Assembly (NCBI GenBank): GCA_030180135.1
Contig: CM058234.1
Coordinates: 35,064,766-35,128,765 of the forward strand
Direction of reading: 5' to 3'
Length of the DNA stretch: 64,000 bases
Source of the DNA: Orychophragmus violaceus
Lineage: Eukaryota > Streptophyta > Magnoliopsida > Brassicales > Brassicaceae
The notes under the pieces are model-generated. The model ran no database searches and had not been told where the DNA came from. It saw only the letters and a list, made by a program, of their open reading frames with translations. Shown here piece after piece: positions 44,590 through 56,513 of the stretch. The first letter of the stretch is position 1; every line of letters starts with the position of its first letter. A program made the translations under genes and the position numbers.

Positions 44590-47050
44590 CATCTTAATTT
44601 CACTCATCCTACAGCTACAGTCCGCGACTCGTGCTTAGGCATAAGGAGTGGCTTCGTTAATAGATTAGCAACGTTCTCATTCGATGAAACTTGCTTATCT
44701 ACTTAACACCTCTGTCATTTATCTCAAGGAATAGGTTATACCTATCCTCAAGGTGTTTGGACCTCTGATGTGCAGCTAGTCTCATCTACGCTGGGAATCA
44801 CATCAAGTTCAGTGATGAACTTTTCTATCCAAACAACCTCTTTCGCCGCTTCTCAAGCTGCGAAATGTTCAGCTTAAGTCATGGAGTCAGCTACAGTGCC
44901 TTGCACCGCCAGATAGACACAAGATATAGCCGGACTGTGACCAGGAATTATCTTTGTCTATTGGAAACTTGCCTTTCAGACTCTATCGACTTGTAGCACC
45001 TCACTTTCTCCGTAAATCAAGAACTTATCCTAAGTATTCCTCAAATACTTCAGAATATTCTTTACGGCAATCCAGTGATTCTTTGCTGGATTTGACTGGT
45101 CTTTACTTGTCTTGCTTAACATTAAAGCAACATTAAAACAAGTACGTGTCATGGCATACATGATAGATCCAATTGCCGACGCATATGGAATCCTATCCAT
45201 GCATTCAAGCTCAGCAGATATCGTAGGATACTGTTTCTTGCTTAACGTATTGCCATGTGACATTGGCATAAAACCCTTCTTGGATTGCTGATTACGTGTA
45301 GGACTTTGTCAATTTAAGAATTCTGACTTTGTCCTACCAGCTCTTTTGGATCTCTATCTTTAGATCCAAAATCCAAGAACTACGTGGCTTTACCCATGTC
45401 AACCATAAAACCAACTCCCAAACCAGTCCTTTATCGACTGCAGCATTGGGACGTTATATTCGAGAATCAGTATGTCATCGACATACACTATGAGAAATGC
45501 AATATTGCTCCCACTTATCTTTTAGTAAACGCATAGTTCCACTTCGTTCCTGTTCAAGTCAAAACCTTGACTACTTCAACAGAACGAAGATTCCAACTCC
45601 GATATGTTTGCTTCCATCCATGAATGGATCAATGAAGCTAACTTACACATAGTGTAATTTTCGGAGTCCGGGCTCACTTTCGCTTCTTTGAATTTCGCAG
45701 ATTTGTCGCTTTCAATGATCATCAGATCACGCGAACTTTCAATGATCATCAGATTCAACTAATGATGAGAAATCACTCTCGGATTAGTAACTGATTCATT
45801 CAGATCTGCGAATTTCAGGCTTTACAGGTGCAGGCTTTACAGGTGCAGATTCTACAGAAATCTGTAAATCCATCCGTTGCTCTCCCTCAACAGGTTGAGC
45901 AGCCTCCTGTATTTCTCGAATTTCTTCGAGTTATACTTTTACTCTCACTGTTTTTCTTGGAAAGTTACTTCCCCTCTTAGAAAACAGAATGGACGTAAAA
46001 GTAACAAGCCTTGGTTTCCCTAGGACAACCGGCGAAGTAGCAAAATTACAAATACTCAGTAAAGACAAATTTGGATCGATTCCAATCCACATTTACGTGG
46101 TGTCTTTCAACTGATATTGGTGGAACTATTTCAGCGTAAACTTAGATATTTCTTGAGCGCTATTTTAGAGAATACAAGGAAGATTCGTGTGACTCATCTT
46201 TAATCATTTCTTATAAGATCTGATTCATTCTCACAGAAAACACCTCTAGGTTTTCAGGAGAAATGAGCTGTGAAGCGACTTCACACTCATTCAGATGATC
46301 ACACAATCAATGACTTAAGTATTCTCACTCGTGATCTAATCCAGAGTCTTAATACTTCTGTCATTCAGATTCTATACTTCATTTTTGGAACTCTTTCGAC
46401 CATGTCAAAGAATTCCGACTTGTGTCTCATCAAATGAACACAGTCACACTCACTGAAGTAATCAGTAGAGACAATGAAGTACAGGAAATTTTCTCTGGCA
46501 TTACTGCTCATCGGACCACATACATGAGTATGTTCAATCTCCAATAAGCCTTTGGGCCTTTCTCTAGCTCGGCTAAGATGGGCCCTTTGTCTTTTGGTCC
46601 AGTAAGCAGAATTCAAGTCTCATAAGATATCCATTCAAATGAGCCCAAAAGTCCATAACTATGGGGTTTCTGAATCCGACTTACTCTATATGACCAAAAC
46701 ATTTATGCCAAGAAAAATCAGGTTTAATTCATCAGATTTAAACCAATTGCAGTATTTATGTTACATTTTAGGCACTTTTTGGTTTAATATATAAAACCCA
46801 TTCCTTGAATAGGGTGCTACAATTAACATTTCATTAAGATCAAAAGAACAGAACTTGTCTTTTATCAAAACGAAAAACGTTCAAATTCTTACAAGAAAAT
46901 GAAAGACAACTCTGCTTAAAGCAGGTACATTGTAGCAATTACTCAATAAAACCAAGCCTCAAAGGGATCTACAAGTGAAAACCCTATGACTGAGGCAGCT
47001 TCCCAAGCTCCTTCCAGACACACAGTTCCACTTGCCCTTCCTTCAACGTT
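44590..47050 (-). pseudogene. Copia pol remnant, copy B
   Basis: The same pieces as copy A: integrase start (IEHTHVCGPM, YFIVSTDYFSEC) at 46616-46365 and reverse transcriptase end (PYASAIGSIMYAM) at 45269-45030. Stops just after the integrase piece are shared with copy A. The protease motif seen in A is deleted here, the gag-pol join differing by about 90 bp. Confidence 0.83.
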
Positions 47051-47923
47051 CTACTGTTGCTCAGGCTCTGAGGGAGTAGTCTCATACATCAACTTCAACT
47101 CCTCATAATCTTCCATGAATTTAATGCAATCTCTCTTCCAATGCCCAGTCTCTTTACAGTAGCAGCACTTACCAACGTAAGAGGTATCTGACTCGGGCTC
47201 AGAAGACACACGCTTGCCATGATTCGAAATCTGGACAACTTTGTCTTCACCCTTGTCAGCTTTAGGTTCAGTAAACCTACCCTTCTCATTCATGAGATTG
47301 TACAGGGTACTCTTCACGTTTGGCTCAACTGTCTTGAGCATATCATGCAGTTCAGTCAACGTCTTCGTTAAGCCTTTCTTGATATAGTCCCTTACGAACT
47401 TATCATAGCTTGACGGCAGTGACTGCAGAATGATATCAGTTGCCAATTCTTGGCTAACTGGATAATCCAGTTTCCTCAGGTTATCAATGTAACCCATCAT
47501 TTTACTGATATGAGGACTTACTGGATGATCCATCGGTAGCTTGCAGCTAGTGAGAGATTTAACCAACTGGTATCTCTCCACTCTTACCTGCTCCTAAAAT
47601 TTCAATTTCAGGCTGCTGATCATCTCTATTGGCGACTCCATGTTCTCATATTGCTTCCGCAAATCTGATTCCATGGTAGCCAATATCAGACCACGCACAT
47701 CTACCGCATCATTATAATGCTTATTCCAAGCATTATATACTGCATGACTGGCTTTGGATCCGATCCTCTCGGGGAGAGCTTTCTCAAGGACATAGTCCGT
47801 TCTCTCATGCCTGAGGACTAGCCTCAGGTTCCGTGACCAAGTCAAGAAATTTGATCCGTTCAGTTTGTCCATCTCAAGGACATACCGGATCGAGAAAGTG
47901 TTTTGATTGTTTGTGCTTGTCAT
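47051..47923 (-). pseudogene. Copia gag, copy B (one stop)
   Basis: Same protein as 34198-35088. One TAG near 47595 interrupts it where copy A has CAG, a single C-to-T change. The frame then continues to the end, including the zinc knuckle (CCYCKETGHWKRDC). Confidence 0.9.
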
Positions 47924-49458
47924 AGCTGAAATTTAGAGATAAATAGAGTTTTAGTTATTAAGTTCATAAAAGAGTAATCTTAACAACTTATAAGAAAACT
48001 CGCATTGCATTCAAAATTTCTTTGTTTAACCTCATAAGAATGCAATGATTCCGAGACCCATGTTCAGCTAATTCCAAAGTGGGCCACTGGCCGTCACCCA
48101 GAATTAGCTTTACTTGGTAAGCATACACACAGCTAGTTATAACCAATAACTCTCGGTTGTGAATTGGACCCGAGGCCCAAATTCACCAGATGTCTCAAGG
48201 CCCGGGACTCCCGATGGCCCAGTCAAGGAAACCAATCTCTTTCAGCCAAATAATCACTAAAATCTGGGACTCCCAATGAAATTAGTGACTATATACTACT
48301 TTACTTACGCGAAAACAGACACCTCACACTGTAAGCCATATCTGTAATCAAGTAAGCGTTAAGTAGCTGACAAGATTGGGCAAGACATCCAAGCTTGATA
48401 TTGTTTTGAGGATTTTCAAGTTTTATTTCCAAAAATAGAAGATTACTATTTTGGGAAACTTTCTTAATTTAGAAACTTTCTAAATTTAGTAACTTACTAA
48501 AATTAGAAATTTCTAATTTAATATTTTATAAATATTTTAGGTTGGGTTACAAATTATAGGCCCAATTCTTGGTCCAAGACCATAGAATTCCAGCTGGCCC
48601 AATAATTTGACATAACCGATCCGGTTTATTAATTCTGGTCCAAGACCAAATTAACTATCAAAACCATCGGTTATTTACTAAACCAGACCAGCTCTAAATT
48701 ATTTGGTCCAACCAAATCAAACTTAGACCAGCCTTCGGTTTAGGTTAAAATTCAATTTTGAATTTCAATCCGGTTTAACCAGAAAATAAATAATACCATG
48801 TATTAAATAATTTCCAGCAAACCGCGATTCGGGTTAACCGCTTGAACTACCAATAAATTGATCGGTTCGGTTAAATCCAAAATCAGGAAGAAATCAATTG
48901 GTTTAATCAATCAATTTTAGCTGATTTTGACCTAACTTGCGGGATTGGCTAAAGCAAACAATGAATCACAATCGGTTTGATTGATCCTTTGTTTGCGGGT
49001 TGGGAAAGTACCAACCGCGAAGCTCGGTTGAACCGATTGGCTTTTCGCGGATTGTACTCCACGCACATGTATCGATCGATACAACGCTCCTGCGTCGATC
49101 GATACTCGCGTGTACCAGCACTTATCGATCGGGTCATCGGGACAGCGAGAAGACAATCGATCCGACTTATGTCGATCGATATCACACTCCCTCATCGATC
49201 GATACTGGCAAACAACAGCTCGTTGTGATCGGGTCTTCGGGTCAGCGACACAATCGATCCGATATGCATATCGACCGATATCGCCCCCCTCGTCGATCGA
49301 CACTAGTGTCCAAATCGCACACCGATGGCATTCAATCGGATTAATGCGATTTCTTTTAGGTTTTTTGAGATTCTTAATCAAATTTCAACATTCAAATTCG
49401 ATTCTAATCAGTAAAACAACCTAAGAATGATCCAAATTTACAAGAAACCTGCAACCTG
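47924..49458 (-). other. Leader of Copia B with CGATCG pairs
   Basis: About 1.5 kb without a gene. Between 49070 and 49305 it has three pairs of CGAYCG cores, at 49073/49096, 49173/49196 and 49272/49294, spaced 22-23 bp. Single half-matches also occur (CGATCGGGTC, AATCGATCCGA). Confidence 0.75.
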
Positions 49459-49470
49459 GCTCTGATACCA
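49459..49470 (-). promoter_or_regulatory. Primer binding site of Copia B
   Basis: GCTCTGATACCA on the plus strand, the reverse complement of the initiator tRNA-Met site, one base from the LTR. Confidence 0.92.
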
Positions 49471-49471
49471 C

Positions 49472-50153
49472 TGAAGGATTATTATGTTATTCAAGGTTCA
49501 ATTCCCAAATTGCAACCTAGCACATAATCTTAACAGATCTAGGTTCTTGGCAAACGAATCATAAAACAAACTTGATCTTTACCTTTTGCAGCGGAAATTG
49601 GTGGTAATGGCAAGATCAGATTAGAGCTGATGAGAATCGGCTCCTCCTCGAGTATCCACACTCTTACAAGCTCGGGATGGTTGCTAGACCAAAGTTGAAG
49701 GAAACAGAGAGAAAACAGGACGGCTCTTTTCAGATTCGCAGACTTACAGTCGAAAATAATAAGACCTAAGACTTATATATCTCGACTCGTCATAAACCTA
49801 AACTGATGTTTCGGTTTCGCTGTTGTGTCGACCGACACATATACCTGTGTCGATCGACACAAGTCCTGTATCTCGATATGGGCCCAAGTAATTAACTAAT
49901 GGCCCAAGTCTCTCTGTACAAATACAGTAAATGCCTTGCATCTTACCGTATTAATTCCATGTTAACTTTCCCGTTAGCTATGGTGTGTGACCCTTAGGGA
50001 TCATACAATACTGGTAATAAGTCTTAAACTTATAGATCAAGAGCGGACTCTAGCAAGCCATCATGATCACCCAGTACTTATGACTTATGTCTGATCTCGA
50101 CACTTATCATACTTTCTAGAGATAGTACGGTAGATTTCAGGACATTCCCAACA
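49472..50153 (-). repeat. 5' LTR of Copia B
   Basis: 682 bp, two differences from 43023-43704 (C/T near 49571 and A/G near 50073). It has a CGAYCG pair at 49829 and 49851. Confidence 0.95.
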
Positions 50154-50158
50154 ATTTT

Positions 50159-50196
50159 ATGGGTCGGATCCCCAAGAGGGAAATCCAGTACCAACA
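50159..50196 (-). repeat. 5' LTR of Tat element, outer 38 bp
   Basis: Homologous to 24845-24882, ending CCAGTACCAACA, separated from the rest of the LTR by Copia B. Confidence 0.9.
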
Positions 50197-50315
50197 CCAG
50201 CTGCAAGTGGGGTTTATGAGCTGCAAAGGTTGGAGAGACGCAAATTTTCTCAATTATAACGTACACTAATATGCATTCATGTAGTCGAAGTAGTCATAGT
50301 GGAAGCATGAAGACA
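50197..50315 (+). pseudogene. Second MULE transposase, continuation after Tat insertion
   Basis: Reading on from the insertion, the frame gives SCKWGL, a stop, AAKVGETQIFSIITYTNMHS and CSRSSHSGSMKTS. This aligns with CNWRIRAARITNSETFSIRT and TKMHTCSRTSQ of the first MULE. Homology stops at about 50315, so the catalytic domain is lost from this copy. Confidence 0.8.
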
Positions 50316-50640
50316 TCAACGATCTCATATATAATTGGAAAAGACAATTTCTTCGTTTTATTTATCAAGATAAGGACATGGGCCAAGATACGACAACAAA
50401 GAAAGGAATAAGGCAATTTCTTCGTTTTATTTATCAAGATAAGGACATGAGCCAAGATACAAAAGAAAAGAGATCTAAACTAATTTCTTGAAAGAATTCC
50501 GTCCAAGCCGAAGCTTGAGTTGTAAGATTGGTTTCTTCCCGCTAGTAACCAAACCGTTTTGTGACGAACGATTGCGTCGTTTTCTCCAAGCAAGGCCACC
50601 AATGAGACATAAACTGTAACAAAAACAGAAAGGCACACCT
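50316..50640 (-). pseudogene. Possible 3' end of a host gene
   Basis: Not recognised. On the minus strand an exon-like block follows a good acceptor (TTTGTTACAG) at about 50619. One frame reads LCLIGGLAWRKRRNRSSQNG and ends RLGRNSFKKLV before a stop near 50480, suggesting the basic tail of a membrane protein. Downstream, 50344-50460 is a 69-bp tandem duplication (CAATTTCTTCGTTTTATTTA, twice), possibly the 3' UTR. Confidence 0.3.
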
Positions 50641-51694
50641 CAGTTAGTTGCATCTCTTTTGCATGATGATATTTGAGCTAACAGTTAACATATCCAAGAC
50701 TTCAATGTTTACCTCGGGACTGTCTGAAGATCTCCACGCAAGATTGGAATCACGATTTATGCTCACTGGATGCAAGCTTCCTTTCGCGACTGTGAACATC
50801 TGTTTGTTCAGCTTAAAAAGAAATTCACCTCGTGGACTGTCAAAGCCTTGTCAATGGCTGGGAGGCTAACGCTTCTCAGTTCTGTCATTGCAGGAATCCT
50901 GATTTTTTGGACTTCAGCCTTCTTCCTTCCTAAAAAAGTGATAAGCAAAGTGAATGGGTTATGCAGTTTCTTTCTCTGGGATAATACTATTGGCATTGCT
51001 ACAGGGTCGAAAGTATCTTGGAAAGATCTCTGCACTCCAAAGAAAGAAGGAGGCTTAGGTTTACGCAATATTGAATCATGGAGTAATGCTTGCGGGTTAA
51101 AACTGATCTGGATGCTATTCTTTCGTGCATGTTCGATCTGGGTAGCGTGGGTAAGGAGTCGATACCTGTCTTCTTCTCCTTTTTGGGCACTCAATGGTAA
51201 AAACTATTCATACTCATGGCTGTTTAGGAAGTTGCTGAATCTTAGAAATAAGGATATGAATTTCTTAAGAATCAAGGTGCAAAGAGGTGACGCCACAGTC
51301 TTTTGGTGGGATCCTTGGACACCTTTTGGATCTTTGTATCATTATTTGAGACAGGATGGACCTACCCGTCTGGAATCCATTTATTTGCTACGGTATCAGA
51401 CGTTAAAAATGGAGAAATCTGGATGTTACCGCCGGCGAAAACTGATAAGCAGGCCCATCTGCAGACATTTATTTCGTCAATTACTAGCCCTAATGCCAAT
51501 GACTATCTTTGCTGGATGATTGATGATAAACCTCAGAAACGCTTCTTCTCTAAACTGGTGTGGAATAATATTAGAGAGGTGAAAGAGGTCAAGGATTGAC
51601 ACGTCCTGTTATGGCACAAAGCAGCGATTCCTAGGCATATTACCATAGCATGGCTCTTTATGCTGAATCGAATTCCTACATTGGACATGCTTAC
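50640..51694 (+). pseudogene. LINE (non-LTR) reverse transcriptase 3' fragment
   Basis: Starts with decayed ISKTSMFTSGL sequence of the reverse transcriptase thumb. It continues with WTVKALSMAGRLTLLSSVIA and LPKKVISKVNGLCSFFLW, then KVSWKDLCTPKKEGGLGLRN, the hallmark plant LINE region. It ends with the zf-RVT domain (KLVWNNIREVKEV, then LWHKAAIPRH and WLFMLNRIPTLDML). There is a frameshift near 51350 and a stop at 51597. It ends abruptly at 51694 where an LTR-like sequence begins. Confidence 0.88.
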
Positions 51695-53944
51695 TGTAAT
51701 ATCCGGTATTCAAAAATATGGTCAACGGGTAGAAGAAAAGTCAACAGGGGCAAAATTGTAATTTTGCCAAACCCAGGGGCAAAATGGTAACTTTGCCAAA
51801 GTTCGAGACGGAAGTCGAGACGGGCCAAATGTTCTCTTTTTAAAGCACAAAGAACATTTACAAGACAATAGTTGGAAGGAACGGAGCAGAAACAGATTTT
51901 TCTGCTTGTTGGGAATGGAAACCGATTAAACCGAGAAAACTTCGGAAATTCATAACCGGAGCTAGGAAACTCCAAATGAGGTGATTCAAGTTGCTAAATT
52001 CATAACAAATGAGGGAGAATTAGTTTATGCAGGTTTTGGGATTTATGGGAATTATTTGGTATTTTCTAAAACAATATTCGCGCAATCGAGCAAACCGAGA
52101 AGAAATGGCAAGAAGGGTGTACAATTGAATTGGGCCGTTTGTGGGCTGGATTTTGTGGATCATGAGAAGCTCCAGAGACAGGTGTCTCACCCTCAGGTCG
52201 CCAGCTTTCCCATATGAGGTGTCAAGCCCATGCTTGATGCATGAATCTTGTTGCATGCACAAAAATACAAAGCCAAATTCATTTAACTCACCCTTACTCT
52301 CTCTCTAGCCTCACCCACGACCAAAAAGCTCTCTCTTCTCTCTAGATTCATCTGGAAAACCCATAAAATTCATATGAATCTTCAAAGAAGCTCAAGAACA
52401 TTCAAAGTGTTCTTGAGTGTTCATAATACCTTCTCACACTAAAAATCTCATAACTCTTTCAATATAAACCCAAATCCACTTCTGCAAATCCCAGTAGCTT
52501 CCTCTCTCCATCCTCTACAATCTCCAACCAGACACAGTAGTCTCCGTCGCTGGAGCTCGCCGGAATCTGGCCATAAAGCATCCGCGAATTAGGGTTTTGG
52601 TGGATCTCGAACTTCCTTCATCAGATCTGAACGTTTTAAAGCCATGGATGGATAGATCTCCTCTTTTCGGTCAGTTTGATGGGTGGATCGTCGTCTGAGT
52701 CGCCGGAAAAAGGGGTGAACCGGCCGGTCAACGCCGGACTACCGTCGGTCAATGCCGGAGAAGTCGCCGGAGAAGCTCCACCGCCGCCGTATCTTCAAGC
52801 CGGTTCTTCAGTGGGTTGGTTCAGCATGGTTTTGTCCAGAATTGGATTGGTTTAGGCTTGGTTAAGCCTCGGTCAACGTTAGATTAAACCGTCTAACCAT
52901 TTGACCTAAACCGGTTTAACCTAAACCGGTTTAACTTAACCGGTTCAATTGAAGACGGTTCAGTCGGTTTGGTTTTATTGAAGTGGTTCAGCTGGTTCAG
53001 ATTGGGTCAACCGGTTAATTCTTGGTCAAAGTCAAAGTCAACAGTCAAAGTCAATGGTCAACCGGAGGTCAAAGTCAACGCCGATCAACACGTTGACTCT
53101 GGCTAATTTTGTGTTGCGGTTTGTGTACGGGTGTTCGGGAAGACTCGGAGTTCGTGTTCGTGTGTTCGGGAGGTTTGGGTTTAGTTCGGGGTCTCGGGGA
53201 GTCGTATCCACATCCGTGCCGTCCATTCCGACCTAAATCACTGTGAGTCGGCTCAAACACCGTAGTTAGATGCATGTAGATCGAGAAATGGGAAACCGTA
53301 GGATTAGGATTGCATACCCGGATATAATTGATTGTGTTTGAGAATGGAATGGTTGAATTAACGATAAACCGGTTAGGTTTAAGAGGCATGTTAGGATTAT
53401 GAGAATTAAACGGATTAAACCTGTTGTGTGCCGTTAGGTTGATAGTAATATTGTGTGATGCATTCATATAGTCATTGCATGTTATGGCCGTATATGCATA
53501 TATACGTATGTAAAGAACGGTATTGAATGAATCTAAGTACGGGAATTAAGACGAGTTAAAATACGGAATTGAACCTAACAAACGTATAGCATATGGAATG
53601 ATATCAGGATTACCGAGAAAGAAATGAATTAAGTTAATGAAATATGAGACATCGGGGAGTTTAGTAAGCTACTAGCTCTAAACCGACGGATCGGGGATTT
53701 GATAAAAGATACTTAGGAAAGGTTAAGAAAACAGAAGTGTTGTGATTGGTGAGCCGTCTACGGATTAGCAATCCGCTAATCCAAGGTAGCGGACGTGAAT
53801 TGGTTAAAAGACATTAGAAACCCTAATAGGCTTGTTTGTGTGGTGTTTGTGTGATTGTGTTATTGTGTGGTTGTTGTTGAGCTTTCTGTTAAGGCCTGTT
53901 AGATCGTCTCAGTATTGGGCCGAGCGATCCGTGTGGATACTTAA
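51695..53944. repeat. Probable long LTR, left part (interrupted)
   Basis: Starts TGTAATATCCGG right after the broken LINE, as an LTR would. There is no ORF. It includes CT-rich leader-like sequence (52290-52360), CCGG-rich sequence (52700-52950) with AACCGGTT repeats, and a GTCAA cluster. It is interrupted at 53944 by the element 53945-63014 and resumes at 63020. Total length exceeds 3.2 kb, which fits the long LTRs of Del/Tekay-type chromoviruses. The lineage is a guess, because no internal region is in the window. Confidence 0.5.
53005..53079 (-). promoter_or_regulatory. Cluster of W-box cores
   Basis: About nine RGTCAA words (TTGACY on the minus strand) within some 75 bp. TTGACY is the core site of plant WRKY factors. 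A role as stress enhancer in the LTR is inference. Confidence 0.5.
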
Positions 53945-55141
53945 TGATAGGTTTCTAAGTTTTACCCTATTCTAAAACTGCAAGTGCACAGTATAGTCAA
54001 TGTAGTATATAGGGTTATCGAATCCACAGGGACACTTGGTCTCAAGAGGATCAAACTGTAGGAATAAATACTAGAAATAAGCAAGTAGTGATTGTAATGA
54101 ATTGCGGTGCAAGAAAGTAAACAGTAGCAGGAAATCGGTTTGTAAGCAATAAACTAAAAGCGTCAAGCCTAGGGTATTCTCAGGAAATCAGACAAGCAGA
54201 CAAGTTAATCAGTCAGGATCAAATTAAACTCAGTTCTAGAACTCGAATCACGGAAATAGAATTAACCAAATCTCTTTGCGAGAATTCTCTATGCCTAAGT
54301 GCAGTAACCCAAATCTCTTTGCAATTACTAACAGATTAAACAAGCATTAAGTTCAAGTTCGATATGTTCACAATTAAACTAAACCAAATCTCTTTGCGAA
54401 TAATTCAATTGCTCAACCTAAATAGTTCAGATTCCTAAACCCCACTCTCGTGACGTATTTAGTAACCTAGGATCTAGATTCTAATTGATCAGGTTAGAAC
54501 TAGCTTTAAGCACAATTTAGTTTGAAGAACATTCTAATCATATGAATCCTAACTGAATTAAACAAGTCTAGCAAGTCATCAAACCCTAGTGAGAAACCCT
54601 AAACTCAACTATGGATCTACTCAGACATGATTGATGAAAACATAATCATAGAATAAATAGATTGCATATAAGAAATTAAAATATCAAAGGGGTTCGAAAT
54701 CTTCTCCAAAATAAATGAATACAAGGAAATAGATCAGCCCCGAAAACTCTAGAAATCTCTTAGCTCTAAGTATGAAAACGTATCTAAAATAAAAGCCAAA
54801 AACTAGTATATATAGGCATAATCTCGGCTGGGGCTTCTGTGTAAATACTGAAAGTATTTTGGGCTTCTTTGCAAATCTTCAATACTGGTTACGCCGACGC
54901 GTACGGCCCATCTCGCGACTGCATCGACCGATGCACAATGCGTGTCGATCGATGCAACATCAAATAATCGAACAGTGAATAAAGCTCTCGGCCAAAACGT
55001 CCCAAAATGCCCAAAATGCTCCATATATCTCCAATTAGCTCCAAACCTGATTTAACCTGTAAAAGACTCTAAACTAATACAAAAGACTCTAAAAACACAA
55101 CTATATCATGGTATAAAGTGGGTAAAAACCATGATATATCA
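53945..55141 (-). repeat. 3' LTR of 53945 element
   Basis: 1197 bp. It holds one CGAYCG pair at 54925 and 54946 (21 bp apart) and three copies of CCAAATCTCTTTGC at about 54268, 54308 and 54384. The 73-codon ORF at 54803-55024 occurs in both LTRs and is considered chance. Confidence 0.95.
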
Positions 55142-56513
55142 ACTCCCCCACACTTAGCCTTTGCTTGCCCTCAAGCAAAACAGAGAGCTAAAATGCAGTG
55201 AAGAGGTTTGAAAACTCTTCAGAAACTCATTTTGTCATAGAAGCAGCAGCATTCAGATTCCCCTTAGTAATCCACATGAAAGAATCAATCTACAGACATC
55301 AAGACCAACATGTACTTCCCCCACACTTAGCAACTGTCCTAAGTAAACGCCACAATCACATTCAAGCATTCAAATTCACCCTACTGACTTCTGCAAGTAT
55401 TTAAGTGCGGTCTCACCTAAGGAGTATCGATCTAAAGGCACATGGATTCTTACCTTGCCAGCTCTAGACCACCATACTATCTTTCTCTAGTCCCTTTCTT
55501 CTCTTTCCCTTCTTTAACAACTGATTTTTCCCCACTGGGTATCATTTTATTTTTTTTTATCAGTGTTCTTCCCGTTATGGGGTGTACTTTGGACACATTC
55601 CATGGATCACATGAGAGATAATAGTGTTTGCTACTATTCCCATGACCACTTCGGAGTTACTAACTCATCCGCAGTTTATTATTTTTATTATTTTTTTACT
55701 TTTACAGAAGGGGAGAAGGGGACTAAATAGGACAGGTTTACAGGCTGTGTCAGAACCAACAAGGGAGTCCGACATAAAGCATACCAAGCCCTTAGGTGAG
55801 AAAAATTAAAGTCAGTATTAAGGTGAAGTCAGTAAAGGATCCTCTGATACCTGAAGTGATATGGGTGTCCTTAGTAGGCTGATCTGTGATGGGGTTTTCT
55901 AATAGTCATAGATAGATCTGCAGCTTCATCCCAATGGTCACTTAAGTTCCTGCAAATGCTGCTAATCTCCTCCAAAAATCATTGTTTCCTACTTAAACCA
56001 ATTTTGACTCGAAAAACAAATTTTGAAAAATTTAACTGACTCTAAGAAAACAAAAGAAACTAATTAGTAGAACCTCCCCCACACTTAAGACACACTGTCC
56101 CCAGTAGTGTCAAGCAAGGGATTGGTTAAAGAAAAGAAAAATTAAAATAGTTGAATGGTTAGTTCTCTCGGGTTTTACCTCTGTCGCAGTCAGGCATCGA
56201 TCGTTGCACTAGGTGCACCGAACGTTGCTATGCGATTTCTGTTGTAACGATCGACACAAACGTGTGTCGATCGACGCAATGCGATTTTCACGAACAGTCA
56301 GCGATGTAGCAGGTTAATCCGTCGGTTTATGTCAATTTTCGATCCCTGCAAGCTGAAAACACTAGAAACAGAGTAAAACTGAAACAACAAATGTATCAAG
56401 TCATGCCAAACCATCCAAACATAGCAAATCCTAAAAGAAAAAGAAAGACAAAGTGCAAGAAAAGATAAAAAGTCAGAAATACAGAACCGATAAACTGATA
56501 ATGGAGACTACGC
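55142..56513 (-). other. 3' noncoding region with repeated polypurine motifs
   Basis: No gene. AAGTGTGGGGGA (minus strand) occurs at 55144-55155 beside the LTR, at 55317-55328 and at 56075-56086. Two CGAYCG-type pairs are at 56198/56219 and 56248/56268. Confidence 0.7.

Larger units (their letters stand above)
43023..50153 (-). mobile_element. Copia-type element B, 7.13 kb, pol-dead, young
   Basis: Two 682-bp LTRs (43023-43704 and 49472-50153) differ at two positions. Target duplication ATTTT at 43018-43022 and 50154-50158. The primer site (initiator tRNA-Met) is at 49459-49470. It is inserted in the 5' LTR of the Tat element. Internal order matches copy A; LTR and leader sequences have diverged between copies, so they are subfamilies. 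With copy A (+ strand) it makes an inverted pair separated by 3.9 kb. Confidence 0.95.

Noticed and set aside
54803..55024. 73-codon ORF present in both LTRs of the 53945 element
   Set aside because: Identical because the LTRs are identical; short, with no protein features, and it covers the palindrome pair.
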